In this document: positions 48,852 through 57,368 of the stretch, piece after piece
Layout: each line of letters starts with the position of its first letter
Position numbering within the stretch: position 1 is the stretch's first letter
Source: Nocardiopsis_B mangrovi
Lineage (GTDB): Bacteria; Actinomycetota; Actinomycetes; Streptosporangiales; Streptosporangiaceae
Length of the DNA stretch: 64,000 nt
Direction: 5' to 3'
NCBI RefSeq assembly: GCF_042653925.1
Contig: NZ_JBHSFQ010000013.1
Location: forward strand, 97,633 to 161,632
Position numbers and translations under genes: made by a program
Notes under the pieces: model-generated
Told to the model about the DNA's origin: nothing
Seen by the model: only the letters and a program-made list of their open reading frames with translations
Database searches by the model: none

Positions 48852-49505
48852 TCAGGCGGGGCAGAAGATCCACCAGCAGTCGTCGTCCTCCGGGGGCTGC
48901 TCCTCTCCGGGGGACTCGGGGGACTCGGGGGCACTGGGCGGCGTATCCGTCTCCGGGTCCTCGGGCGTCTCCCCTCCGCCGGGGCTCTCGGGCTGCTCCG
49001 ACCTCGGCGGCGCCGTGGCCTCCTCCTCGGCCGGCTCGGGGTCGGCCTCGGGCGTGTCCTCGGGGACGGCGGCCGACTCGACCGGCTCGATCGAGGGCAG
49101 CTCCGAGGGGGAGGGCCGCGCCGACGGCGACGCGTTGAGCGACGGCGAGGCGGATGCCGAGGGGGAGGATTCGGGGATGTCGGGGCGCTCGACCGCTTCC
49201 GGGGGATCCGGGCGCTCGGCCGCCTCGAACGGGCCGGTGCCCTGGGCGAAGGAGGTGATCACGACCGCGAGGGCGACGACCGCGCCCAGACCCGCGAACA
49301 CGATCACCGCCATCCGGCCGCGCTTCTTGGCCCGCTCCTCGCGCCGGCGGGCCGTCCGGGACTGGCCGTCGTCGTTCGGGCCCTCCTCATGGTCGTAGTC
49401 GTCGTCGTACGTATCGCCGTGCTTGTCGTCCGCGAGGAACTCGTGCTCGGCGGTCTCATCGCGAAGCTGATCCTCGTGGATCTCTTCCGGTGGCTCGTCC
49501 TTCAT
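48852..49505 (-). CDS. Membrane-anchored acidic Pro/Ser-rich protein
   Basis: 217 residues from ATG 49505 (AAGGAC ribosome site). An acidic, His/Asp-rich cytoplasmic head (1-48) and a basic stretch (RRREERAKKRGR) precede one membrane helix (about 65-85). The exported tail is low-complexity (S-P-S-A-S and P-E-D-P-E runs) and ends in D-D-D-C-W-W-I-F-C-P-A, an unusual hydrophobic terminus with a C-x4-C pair. Topology is like the neighbour at 47471-48070, suggesting paralogues. Function unknown. Confidence 0.68.
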   Translation of the reverse strand: MKDEPPEEIHEDQLRDETAEHEFLADDKHGDTYDDDYDHEEGPNDDGQSRTARRREERAKKRGRMAVIVFAGLGAVVALAVVITSFAQGTGPFEAAERPDPPEAVERPDIPESSPSASASPSLNASPSARPSPSELPSIEPVESAAVPEDTPEADPEPAEEEATAPPRSEQPESPGGGETPEDPETDTPPSAPESPESPGEEQPPEDDDCWWIFCPA

Positions 49506-49654
49506 CGGGGATGTCCTTCAGCGGGCAGGACGCCACAGGGGTACGCGTTCACTAGGGGCGTCCCGGCTCTCATGGTCGGTGAACCCTGACACCCCATACC
49601 GGACGGGCCGCCGTGTCAAACGCGAAACACCGCCAATGGGCATGAATCCCGAGA

Positions 49655-50566
49655 TCAGCCCTTTGCGATCGCCTTTTCGATATCGGCCCGCCTCGGCATC
49701 GAGGAGCTGGCGCCCAGGCGCTGCACGGAGAGCGCCGAGGCCGCGGCGGCGAAGCGCAGGGCGTCCTCGGGGGCACGGCCCTCGGCGCGCGCGACAGCGA
49801 ACGCGCCGCAGAAGGTGTCGCCCGCCGCCGTGGTGTCGACGGCCTCGACGCGGAGGGCGGGCACGTGGACGGGGTCCGCGCCCCGGCGGCCGTAGAGCGA
49901 CCCCTCCTCGCCGAGGGTGACGATCGCCTCGGGCACCAGGCCCAGCAGCGCCGCCAGCGCGGCGCGGGGCTCGCGCTCGCCGGTGATCGCCGCGGCCTCG
50001 TGCTGGTTGGGGACGAGCAGGTCGACCAGGCCGATCAGCTCGGCGGGCAGCTCGCGCGCCGGCGCCGGGGTCAGCACGGTCGGCACGCCCGCCTCGCGGC
50101 CGGCCCGCGCCGCGGCGATGACGCCCTCCATCGGCAGTTCGAGCTGAAGCAGCAGCGCCGCGCTGCCCTCCAGCAGCCGGCGGTCGCGCTCGCTCACGTC
50201 CGTCATCGCGGCGTTGGCGCCGGCGATGAAGATGATGGAGTTCGCCCCGGTGGCCTCGACCACGATGTGCGCCACGCCGGAGGAGCCCGGGACGGTGCGC
50301 ATCTCCGACACCTCGATCCCGGTCTCGACGAGGTTGCTCCGCAACTGCGTGCCGAAGGCGTCGTCGCCCACTGCGCCGAAGAAGGAGACGTCGCCGCCGG
50401 CCCGCGCCGCGGCCACCGCCTGGTTGGCGCCCTTGCCGCCGGGGATCTGCGCGAAGCGGTTGCCCGAAACGGTCTCGCCGCTCGCGGGGGCGGTGTCGAC
50501 GTAGGCGACGAGGTCCATGTTGATGCTGCCGAATACCGCGATGCGCGGCGCCGTTGTCGAAGTCAC
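49655..50566 (-). CDS. rbsK: Ribokinase
   Basis: 303 residues. PfkB family: VFGSINMDLVAYVD start, substrate site GGKGANQAVAAARAGG, and the C-terminal signature DTTAAGDTFCGAF with the catalytic Asp. The adenine-pocket helix and ITGEREPRAAL loop match RbsK rather than fructokinase. It phosphorylates D-ribose at O5. No ribose transporter or RbsD lies adjacent, so it may act on salvaged ribose. Confidence 0.9.
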   Translation of the reverse strand: MTSTTAPRIAVFGSINMDLVAYVDTAPASGETVSGNRFAQIPGGKGANQAVAAARAGGDVSFFGAVGDDAFGTQLRSNLVETGIEVSEMRTVPGSSGVAHIVVEATGANSIIFIAGANAAMTDVSERDRRLLEGSAALLLQLELPMEGVIAAARAGREAGVPTVLTPAPARELPAELIGLVDLLVPNQHEAAAITGEREPRAALAALLGLVPEAIVTLGEEGSLYGRRGADPVHVPALRVEAVDTTAAGDTFCGAFAVARAEGRAPEDALRFAAAASALSVQRLGASSSMPRRADIEKAIAKG

Positions 50567-50630
50567 GTGCCGAGGGTATCGATGCCGGGCGGCCGGGCGC
50601 CGTGCGGCGCCCCGCGCGGGTCCGGGAAGC

Positions 50631-51440
50631 TCACTCCCCCGCCGGCGCGGCCCCGTCGAGGTCGACGATGACCGGCGCGTGGTCGGAGGCGCCCTTGCCC
50701 TTGCGCTCCTGGCGGTCGATCATCGCACCCGACACCCGCGAGGCGAGCGCGGGCGAGGCGAGGACGAAGTCGATCCGCATGCCCTTCTTCTTCGGGAAGG
50801 AGAGCTGCTGGTAGTCCCAGAAGGTGTAGACGCCAGGGCCGGGGGTGTAGGGGCGGGCGACATCGGCGAACCCGGCGTCGACCACGGCGGCGAACGCCTC
50901 GCGCTCGGCCTTGGTCACGTGGGTCTTGCCCTCGAAGACCGCCATGTCCCAGACGTCGTCGTCCTGCGGGGCGACGTTGAAGTCGCCGCACAGCGCGACC
51001 TGCGCGGCCGGATCGGCGGCGAGGCGGCCGGCGCCGTAGGCGCGCAGCCGGTCGAGCCAGCGGAGCTTGTAGCCGTAGTGCGGGGCGTCGATCTCACGGC
51101 CGTTGGGCACGTACAGGCTCCAGACCTCGACCCCGCCGCAGACGGCGCCGATGGCACGGGCCTCGGGCTCCTCGGGGTCGCCGAAGCCGGGCTGGTCGGG
51201 GAAGCCCACGCGGACGTCCTCCAGGCCGACCCGGGAGAGCAGCGCCACACCGTTCCACTGCGAGAGCCCGTGATGGGCGACCTCGTAGCCGAGGTCCGTG
51301 AACAGCTCCGTGGGGAACTGGTCGTCGCGGGCCTTGGTCTCCTGGACGGCGACGACGTCGACGTCGCTGCGCTCCACCCAGGCGGAGACGCGCTCGGCGC
51401 GCGCCCGGACACTGTTCACATTCCACGTCGCGATTCGCAC
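50631..51440 (-). CDS. xthA: Exodeoxyribonuclease III (AP endonuclease)
   Basis: 269 residues. The EEP nuclease fold is complete: Asn in ATWNVNSVRAR, metal-binding Glu in VVAVQETKARD, Tyr in LYVPNGREI, GDFNVAPQDDD, and the catalytic GASDHAPVIVDLD. It cuts DNA 5' to abasic sites and has 3'-exonuclease activity. It lies 64 bp from rbsK in the same direction, with its leader in a 541-bp gene-free region that holds two hairpins. Confidence 0.95.
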   Translation of the reverse strand: MRIATWNVNSVRARAERVSAWVERSDVDVVAVQETKARDDQFPTELFTDLGYEVAHHGLSQWNGVALLSRVGLEDVRVGFPDQPGFGDPEEPEARAIGAVCGGVEVWSLYVPNGREIDAPHYGYKLRWLDRLRAYGAGRLAADPAAQVALCGDFNVAPQDDDVWDMAVFEGKTHVTKAEREAFAAVVDAGFADVARPYTPGPGVYTFWDYQQLSFPKKKGMRIDFVLASPALASRVSGAMIDRQERKGKGASDHAPVIVDLDGAAPAGE

Positions 51441-51578
51441 GGTGCCAGGCTATCCCCCCGCCCGGCCCGCCGGGAGCCGGAGGACACCGGATCCCGCACG
51501 TCGCGGCCCGTTCCCCGCTCCATCCGGCGGCGGTGCGTGAGCCGGGGCGCGTCGGGGGTAGAACTATGTCCGTGAGCG

Positions 51579-51613
51579 GGGTCTCGGTGTGGCCGTCCTC
51601 CACACCGAGACTC
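51579..51613. ncRNA. Unassigned 12-bp perfect hairpin
   Basis: GTCTCGGTGTGG pairs exactly with CCACACCGAGAC across a 7-nt loop, and outer G/T and G/C pairs extend it. It lies 140 bp upstream of xthA on its leader strand and 370 bp upstream of the regulator on the other. It could be a leader hairpin, the terminator of an unseen small RNA, or an operator. Confidence 0.4.
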
Positions 51614-51642
51614 CGTCACGCTCCCTGGCGTTCGGCCCCGGA

Positions 51643-51671
51643 CTCAGCGATTTCTCAGCGGATGCTCGGTG
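51643..51671 (+). promoter_or_regulatory. Three 11-bp-phased direct repeats, putative OmpR-family binding site
   Basis: CTCAGCG at 51643 and 51654, then CTCGGTG at 51665: head-to-tail repeats exactly one helical turn apart, the layout bound by OmpR/PhoB-type dimers. The next gene rightward encodes such a regulator, 310 bp away. TTGAAC at 51682 may be a nearby -35. Confidence 0.6.
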
Positions 51672-51845
51672 TCGTCCCAGCTTGAACCGGCATCGTGGGC
51701 TTTGGACCGCGCACGGCGGTCGTCTCGCCCCTCCTCGGGGGCGACGCCGCGACGTGCGCCGTCCGGGCCGCGCCGGGTGGGGGCGGATCCGGACACACGG
51801 CACCGCACGCGCCGCGCTCTAGTGCGCCGAGCCGCGGCGGTGCCG

Positions 51846-51881
51846 AAGGGACGGCGGGCATGGGGCGCTCCGCCGTCCCTT
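51846..51881. ncRNA. Unassigned 12-bp perfect hairpin, terminator-like
   Basis: AAGGGACGGCGG and its exact complement flank a 12-nt loop; TT follows the stem rightward. It is the form of a bidirectional terminator, but no gene ends here on either strand, so it would terminate or attenuate a short leader or small RNA. It lies 100 bp before the regulator start. Confidence 0.45.
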
Positions 51882-51981
51882 GTCATTCCCCCACCGCCAC
51901 CGGCGCGCGGGCCTTCCGGCGGTCTACGGCATCATGGGAGGCCCCGGCCAGGCGGCCCCTGGATCCCGACCGAGGTGAGAG

Positions 51982-52707
51982 ATGACCGAGACCGCGACAC
52001 GCCCCCATGTGCTCGTGATCGACGACGAACCCAACATCCGGGATCTGGTGCAGGCCGCGCTGCGCTTCCACGGTTTCGGCGTGACCACCGCCGAGACCGG
52101 CGGCGAAGGCCTCGGGCTCGCCCGCGAGCGCCGCCCCGACCTCATCCTGCTCGATGTGCTGCTCCCGGACATCACGGGCTTCGACGTCTGCCGACGGCTG
52201 CGCGATTCCGGCAACGACGTACCGGTGATCTACCTCACCGCTCGCGACACCCCCTCCGACACCGTCACGGGGCTGTCGCTGGGCGGCGACGACTATGTCA
52301 CCAAGCCGTTCTCCGTCGAGGCGCTGATCGCCCGCATCCACGCGCTCCTGCGCCGTGCGCGCCGCGACGAGCACGCGGCCGATTCGGCCCGCGACGAGCA
52401 CGGGGTGCTGCGCGTCGCCGACCTGGAGCTCAACGAGCGCACGTGGACGGTGCGCCGCGGAGGCGTGCCGATCGAGCTGTCCCCGACCGAGTTCCGGCTG
52501 CTGGCCTACCTGATGAGCAACGCCGGGCAGGTGCTGACCCGCGCCCAGCTGCTGGAGAACGTGTGGGGCTGGGACTACGCCGGCCAGTCGCAGATCGTCG
52601 AGACCTACGTCAGCTACCTGCGGCGCAAGCTCGACCCCCTCGGCCCCGCGCTGATCCACACGCAGCGGGGAGTGGGCTACGCCCTCCGGATCCGGGACAG
52701 CGCCTAG
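51982..52707 (+). CDS. OmpR/PhoB-family response regulator
   Basis: 241 residues; ATG preceded by GAGGTGAG. Receiver residues 8-125: DDE near 15-17, phospho-acceptor Asp in LILLDVLLPDITG, T in YLTARD and K in YVTKPFS. The winged-helix DNA-binding domain is at about 145-236 (SPTEFRLLAYLMSN, SYLRRKLDP and VGYALR). Similar to TcrX/TrcR-type regulators. The kinase gene starts directly after its stop codon. It probably binds the 11-bp-phased repeats upstream and so regulates itself. Confidence 0.95.
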   Translation: MTETATRPHVLVIDDEPNIRDLVQAALRFHGFGVTTAETGGEGLGLARERRPDLILLDVLLPDITGFDVCRRLRDSGNDVPVIYLTARDTPSDTVTGLSLGGDDYVTKPFSVEALIARIHALLRRARRDEHAADSARDEHGVLRVADLELNERTWTVRRGGVPIELSPTEFRLLAYLMSNAGQVLTRAQLLENVWGWDYAGQSQIVETYVSYLRRKLDPLGPALIHTQRGVGYALRIRDSA

Positions 52708-54123
52708 ATGCTCCACGGCCGGCTGCGCTCGCGCCTCCTCATCGGCCTGCTCGCGGTGACCGGGGCGGGTCTGCTGGTCACCTGTGTCGTGGGGTTCGTG
52801 ACGCTGCGCACCTTCATCACCGACCGCATCGACGCCCAGCTGGTCCTGGCCGCCGAGCGCGCGATGGTCCGGCTCGACAACGACACCCCGCCGGTGGGCG
52901 TCGACGCCCCGAGCCCCTCCCCGTACTTCGTGGTGCTGCTCGACCCGTCCAACGGCACGGTCGCGCAGGTGTACGGCGACACCGACCGCGAGGACGTGGT
53001 CCTGGAGCGGCTGGCGGCGCTGCCGCTCACCGAACTGGAGGCGTACGGGCGCACCGGCGAGATCTTCGAGCTGGACGGGCCCGAGGACGGCGTGTCCCCG
53101 CACCGGACGACGGTACGGCTGCGCCCCGAGGCCATCATGGTCACCGGTGTGCCGGCCAGCGACCGCGAGCAGTACTCCTGGCAGCTCGTCCTCACCCAGC
53201 TCATCACCGCCGGCCTCCTGCTGGGCGGGCTGACCCTGGCCGGGCGCTGGCTGATCGTGCGGGGGCTGGAGCCCCTGGGGCGGATGGCGACCGCGGCCAA
53301 CCGCATCAGCTCGGGCTCCGACATGTCGGTGCGCATGCCCGGCCCGGAGTCGCACAGCGAGGTGGGGCGGCTGGCGTCCGCCATCAACACGATGCTGCGC
53401 CGGATCGAACTCGCCTTCGCCGCCCAGCGGGAGTCGGAGGAGCGGGTCCGCGCGTTCGCCGCCGACGCCTCCCACGAGCTGCGGACGCCGCTGACCACCA
53501 TCCGCGGCTACGCGGAGCTGTACCGGCAGGGGGCCATCCCCGACGACGAGCTGCCCGAGGCGATGCGCCGCATCGAGAACGAGGCCGAGCGGATGAGCCG
53601 GCTCGTCGCCGAGCTGCTCGAACTCGCCCGCCTGGACCGCAACGGGTCCCTGCAGTTCGCCGACGCCGACCTGGCCCTGGTGGTGCGCGAGATGGTGGCC
53701 GACGCCCGCGCCGTCGAGCCGGGCCGCCCCATCGCGCTCGAAGCACCCGGGCGGCTGCCGTGCCGCGCCGACGAGGCGCGGTTCCGGCAGATCCTGGCGA
53801 ACCTGCTCGCCAATGTCGGCGAGCACACCCCTGAGGGCACGTCGGCCACGGTGCGGCTGCGCGCCGACGACGGCTCGGCGGTACTGGAGGTGGCCGATGA
53901 CGGGCCGGGCATGGGCGCGGAGGACCTGCGGCGCGCCTTCGACCGCTTCCACCGGGGCAACCGCGCCCCGGGCGGCGGCAGCGGGTTGGGCCTGGCCATC
54001 GTCCACGCGATCGCGACCGCGCACGGCGGGGCGGTGGGCATCGAGTCCGCGCCTGGAGTGGGCACCACGGTGACCGTGCGGCTCCCGCGGGGCCCCGCCG
54101 ACCCCTCTGTCGCCGGACCGTGA
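52708..54123 (+). CDS. Membrane sensor histidine kinase, partner of the OmpR-type regulator
   Basis: 471 residues; its ATG follows the regulator stop with no gap. Membrane helices at about 8-33 and 150-175 enclose a 115-residue extracytoplasmic sensor domain. HAMP (about 175-232), HisKA with phospho-His in DASHELRTPLTTIRGYAE, and HATPase with N-box NLLANVGEHTP, DDGPGMG and GSGLGLAI follow. The N-box has V-G where related kinases have A-V or A-R, a mild variation. The extracellular stimulus is unknown. Confidence 0.95.
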   Translation: MLHGRLRSRLLIGLLAVTGAGLLVTCVVGFVTLRTFITDRIDAQLVLAAERAMVRLDNDTPPVGVDAPSPSPYFVVLLDPSNGTVAQVYGDTDREDVVLERLAALPLTELEAYGRTGEIFELDGPEDGVSPHRTTVRLRPEAIMVTGVPASDREQYSWQLVLTQLITAGLLLGGLTLAGRWLIVRGLEPLGRMATAANRISSGSDMSVRMPGPESHSEVGRLASAINTMLRRIELAFAAQRESEERVRAFAADASHELRTPLTTIRGYAELYRQGAIPDDELPEAMRRIENEAERMSRLVAELLELARLDRNGSLQFADADLALVVREMVADARAVEPGRPIALEAPGRLPCRADEARFRQILANLLANVGEHTPEGTSATVRLRADDGSAVLEVADDGPGMGAEDLRRAFDRFHRGNRAPGGGSGLGLAIVHAIATAHGGAVGIESAPGVGTTVTVRLPRGPADPSVAGP

Positions 54124-54178
54124 CCGGCGCCGGTGCGCCTCCCCCGGTCCGGGCGCCGCATCGGGAAGGATGAAAGGG

Positions 54179-54208
54179 TTGTTACCCGCCACAGGGCACC
54201 ACTAGTAT
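54179..54208 (+). promoter_or_regulatory. Promoter of the Pro-rich anchored protein gene
   Basis: -35 TTGTTA (54179-54184) and -10 TAGTAT (54203-54208), spacer 18 bp, about 100 bp before the GTG start at 54310. Confidence 0.5.
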
Positions 54209-54309
54209 GCCTGGAATCACGCCGCGTCATGTTCTTTCGCCCCCGCGTGCGCCATTTGCGCGCATCGCGCGGACCGCGGCCGATCCCTCCCTTCCGAGGA
54301 GACCCCCTC

Positions 54310-54894
54310 GTGCATCCCCACACCTCGGCCGGCAACGGTCGTGAGGGCACTGAACCGGTCGCGCCCGCCCCTTCGAGCCCCGAGCCCGCCCCCTCCGCCC
54401 CGCTCACCGACTTCACCATCCCGCGCGGCGCCGAGATCGTCCCCGGGCCCGGCCCGGAGCCCCGGCCCGGACGACGCCGCGCGCTGCTGGCCGTCGCGGG
54501 CGCCGCCCTCGTCGGCGCCGTGGGCTGGGGGGTGATCGCGGCCACCGGTGGCGGCGCGCCCGCCGCCGAGACCGAATCCGGCGCCGAGGATCTCCAGTCG
54601 TCCGTTGTCACCGACCCCTCGCCCACGGCCGAGGAGCCCGGCCGGCCCGAGAAGCCGGAGCCCGAGCCCGAGCAGCCGCCCGCGCCGCCGCCGGCCGCGG
54701 AGCTGCCGCCCGACACCATCGCGCCGCCGACCGCCTCCCCGCCCCCGGAGCCGCCCGCGCCCGAGCCGGAGGCCCCCGAGGAGACCGCCCCCGAGTCCGG
54801 GGACCCCGCCGAGGAGATCACCGAGGAGCAGATCCGCGAGGCGTGGGAGGAATGGCTGCGGCAGAACCAGAACCAGCCGCCCCCGGGCGGCTGA
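54310..54894 (+). CDS. Membrane-anchored Pro/Glu-rich protein
   Basis: 194 residues from GTG 54310 with GAGGAGACC upstream. A 60-residue Pro-rich cytoplasmic head leads to a basic anchor (RPGRRR) and one membrane helix (about 57-78). The exported tail is rich in Pro, Glu and Ala (E-P-E-P and P-P-P-E runs) and ends in a short amphipathic helix (EQIREAWEEWLRQNQNQ). It has the same plan as the proteins at 47471-48070 and 48852-49505. It directly follows the sensor-kinase operon and might be its target, but has its own promoter. Confidence 0.65.
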   Translation: MHPHTSAGNGREGTEPVAPAPSSPEPAPSAPLTDFTIPRGAEIVPGPGPEPRPGRRRALLAVAGAALVGAVGWGVIAATGGGAPAAETESGAEDLQSSVVTDPSPTAEEPGRPEKPEPEPEQPPAPPPAAELPPDTIAPPTASPPPEPPAPEPEAPEETAPESGDPAEEITEEQIREAWEEWLRQNQNQPPPGG

Positions 54895-54900
54895 CCCGGA

Positions 54901-54930
54901 TTGGCGCACGCGCTCCACCGCGGATAGATT
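54901..54930 (+). promoter_or_regulatory. Promoter for a leaderless transcript
   Basis: TTGGCG (54901-54906), 18-bp spacer, TAGATT (54925-54930); the ATG is only 7 bp past the -10, so transcription would begin at or beside the start codon. No ribosome-binding site precedes the ATG, which fits leaderless initiation. Confidence 0.6.
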
Positions 54931-54937
54931 CAAACTC

Positions 54938-56155
54938 ATGTACGAATCAGCGCCGCCACCTCCCCACCCCCGGCGCGACTCCACGCTCTCCTCGGCGCAG
55001 GCGCGCCGGATCGCGCTGGCGGCGCAGGGGTTCGCCGACCGCGCCCCTTCGGGGCCGGTCACAGCCCGCCACCTGCAACGCGTCGTCGACCGCGTCGGCA
55101 TCATCCAGATCGACAGCGTGAACGTCCTCTCCCGCAGCCAGTACCTGCCGGTCTTCGCCCGCCTCGGCGCCTACGACACCGCGCTGCTGGACCGCGCGGC
55201 CACGCGGCGCGGCGGGCGGCTGGTGGAGTACTGGGCGCACGAGGCCAGCCTGATCCCGCCCGCCACCCACCGGCTGCTGCGCTGGCGCATGGCGCGCGCC
55301 CGCGACGAGTCCGGCGGGCAGCGGCGGCGGATCGCCGTGGAGCGCCCCGACCTCGTCGCGGCCGTGTTCGCCGAGGTCGGGCGGAGCGGTCCGGCCACCG
55401 CGCGCGAGATCGAGGTCGCCCTCGAACACGACGCCCCCCGCACCAAGGAGCACTGGGGGTGGAACTGGTCGCTGGTCAAGCAGGCCCTGGAGTTCCTGTT
55501 CTGGGCCGGCGACATCACGACCGACGGCCGCAACCGGCAGTTCGAGCGCCGCTACGACCTCACGGAGCGCGTCCTGCCCCCGCAGGTGCACGGCGCCCCC
55601 GATCCCCGCCCCGACGACGCCCACCGCGAACTCATGGCGATCGCCGCCCAAGCGCACGGCGTCGGCACCGAGCAGTGCCTGCGCGACTACTTCCGGCTCG
55701 GTCCCGCCCCCGCCCGGCAGGCCCTCGGCGAACTCGTCGACAGCGGCGAACTGGTGCCCGTGACCGTCGAGGGCTGGGACCGCCCCGCCTACCTGCACCG
55801 CGACGCGCGCGTCCCGCGGCGCGTGGCGGCGCGCGCCCTGCTGAGCCCGTTCGACTCCCTCATCTGGGAACGCGACCGCACCGAGGCGCTGTTCGGGTTC
55901 CGCTACCGGCTGGAGATCTACGTCCCGGCCCCCAAACGCGTCCACGGGTACTACGTGCTGCCGTTCCTGCACGGCGACCGCCTCGTGGCCCGGGTGGACC
56001 TCAAGTCCGACCGCGCCACCGGGCGGCTGCTCGTCCAGCGGACCACCCTGGAGGACACCGCGCCCGCCGACACCCTCGACGCCCTCGGCGAGGAGCTGCG
56101 GGCCATGGCGGCGTGGCTCGGGCTGCCGGCCGGCGTCCACACCCCGCGCCCGTAG
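54938..56155 (+). CDS. Winged-helix protein, YcaQ/crosslink-repair DNA glycosylase family
   Basis: 405 residues from ATG 54938. The YcaQ-like (DUF1006, HTH_42) family is indicated by LSSAQARRIALAAQGF at the start, VVDRVGIIQIDSVNVLSRSQ (the Q-x-D segment of the catalytic site), EYWAHEASLIPP, the HWGWNWSLVKQALEFLFWAG helix and LLSPFDSLIWERDRTEALFGF. Family members unhook interstrand DNA crosslinks or other bulky alkyl lesions, and some protect antibiotic producers from their own DNA-damaging product. No biosynthetic genes for such a product are visible here. Confidence 0.9.
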   Translation: MYESAPPPPHPRRDSTLSSAQARRIALAAQGFADRAPSGPVTARHLQRVVDRVGIIQIDSVNVLSRSQYLPVFARLGAYDTALLDRAATRRGGRLVEYWAHEASLIPPATHRLLRWRMARARDESGGQRRRIAVERPDLVAAVFAEVGRSGPATAREIEVALEHDAPRTKEHWGWNWSLVKQALEFLFWAGDITTDGRNRQFERRYDLTERVLPPQVHGAPDPRPDDAHRELMAIAAQAHGVGTEQCLRDYFRLGPAPARQALGELVDSGELVPVTVEGWDRPAYLHRDARVPRRVAARALLSPFDSLIWERDRTEALFGFRYRLEIYVPAPKRVHGYYVLPFLHGDRLVARVDLKSDRATGRLLVQRTTLEDTAPADTLDALGEELRAMAAWLGLPAGVHTPRP

Positions 56156-56384
56156 CAGCGGGCCGAAAGAACGCGGTCGCGGACGCGGTCCGGCGCGAAT
56201 GTGCGGTGATCGCCGTCGGCGCCCACCGCATGAAGCGAACCGGGGCCCGCGTGGAAGCGGATTGTAAGCAGTCCGCCAGTAGGCTTGATCACGCCCCCAG
56301 TCACCAGGCAGCGTCGCTCCCCCATCCTTCCGCTGTCGACTCCGCGATGCATGTGACCCATCGCCGTCACCGACGGGAATCAGC

Positions 56385-57368
56385 GTGCTGAGAATCCACT
56401 TCACTCGGCAGACCCCCGAAAGGCTCCACATCGCCCGCGAACCCGATGCGATGTGGGAGACCCTGCTGAGCCTGCACCTCCTCCAGGACCCCAACCCCGA
56501 CCCGCTCGACGGCTGGCGGCGGCGCGTCGGCGACCTCCTGACGCCGCGGATGCGCCTGCTGGCCGAGGTCGCCCCGCCCTGGGGGTACTCCCCCGACTTC
56601 CTCACGCCGCTGGCCGGCCCCGGTTCCCTCGACGAGGGCCTCGACGCGGTGCTGTCGACCCCGCCGGCGCGCATGCGCGGCGAGCTGGCGATCGTCCAGC
56701 GGCAGCAGGCGGTCTCCCCCGCGATCCGCGACCTCGCCGCGGGCGGCAAGGACGGGCTGGTCCCGCTGACCGAGGCCGTGCGCGAGTACGCCGAGCTCGC
56801 GCTGCGCCCCGAGTGGGACAACGTCGCCGCCGCCGTCGAGTCCGGCCTGGTGCTGTCCGACCCCGCGCCCGGCATGCCGGGGCGACACCCCCGCCTGCCC
56901 GCGGGGCTGCACCATCTGGCGCGCTGGCGCGGCTCGGTCCTGGAGATCGCCTACCCCTACGACCGCGAGATCCGCCTCGCAGGCCGCGAACTGCGGCTGA
57001 TCCCCTCGTACTTCTGCAGGAGGCACCCCATCGCCCTGCGAGACCCACGGCTCCCGCCGATCGTCGTGTACCCCGTCACCCCGCCGCAGACGCCCCCGGG
57101 CGTGAAGGAGCGCGAACCCGGGTCGCGCAAGGCCCTGGCCAAGCTCCTCGGCAGCACGCGCGCCGCCGCGCTGGAGGTCATCGCCGGGGGCTGCACCACC
57201 AGCGAGCTGTCCGAGCGCCTGGGGATCTCCAACGCCTCGGCCAGCGAGCACGCGTCGGTCCTGCGCAGCGCGGGCCTCACCTACAGCAACCGGACGCGCA
57301 ACACGGTCCACCACACGGCGACCCAGCTCGGCCGGCACCTGCTGCACGGGAGCGGCGTGCTGCTCTGA
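56385..57368 (+). CDS. ArsR-type winged-helix regulator with DUF5937-like N-terminus
   Basis: 327 residues from GTG 56385. The N-terminal 230 residues form an uncharacterised domain often seen in actinobacterial regulators (LRIHFTRQTPERLHIA, WETLLSLHLLQDP). The C-terminal 80 residues are an ArsR/SmtB-like winged helix (STRAAALEVIAGGCTTSELSE, GISNASASEHASVLRSAGL). No metal-binding cysteine pair is seen in the recognition helix. The neighbouring targets are unclear; it stands alone with 230 bp upstream and 400 bp downstream free of genes. Confidence 0.85.
   Translation: MLRIHFTRQTPERLHIAREPDAMWETLLSLHLLQDPNPDPLDGWRRRVGDLLTPRMRLLAEVAPPWGYSPDFLTPLAGPGSLDEGLDAVLSTPPARMRGELAIVQRQQAVSPAIRDLAAGGKDGLVPLTEAVREYAELALRPEWDNVAAAVESGLVLSDPAPGMPGRHPRLPAGLHHLARWRGSVLEIAYPYDREIRLAGRELRLIPSYFCRRHPIALRDPRLPPIVVYPVTPPQTPPGVKEREPGSRKALAKLLGSTRAAALEVIAGGCTTSELSERLGISNASASEHASVLRSAGLTYSNRTRNTVHHTATQLGRHLLHGSGVLL

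Larger units (their letters stand above)
51441..51981. other. Gene-free region with two hairpins and phased repeats
   Basis: 541 bases between divergent xthA and the OmpR-type regulator. No ORF has credible codon use and ribosome site. Three elements listed separately (51579, 51643, 51846) are the only structure seen. No tRNA fold was found. Confidence 0.6.
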
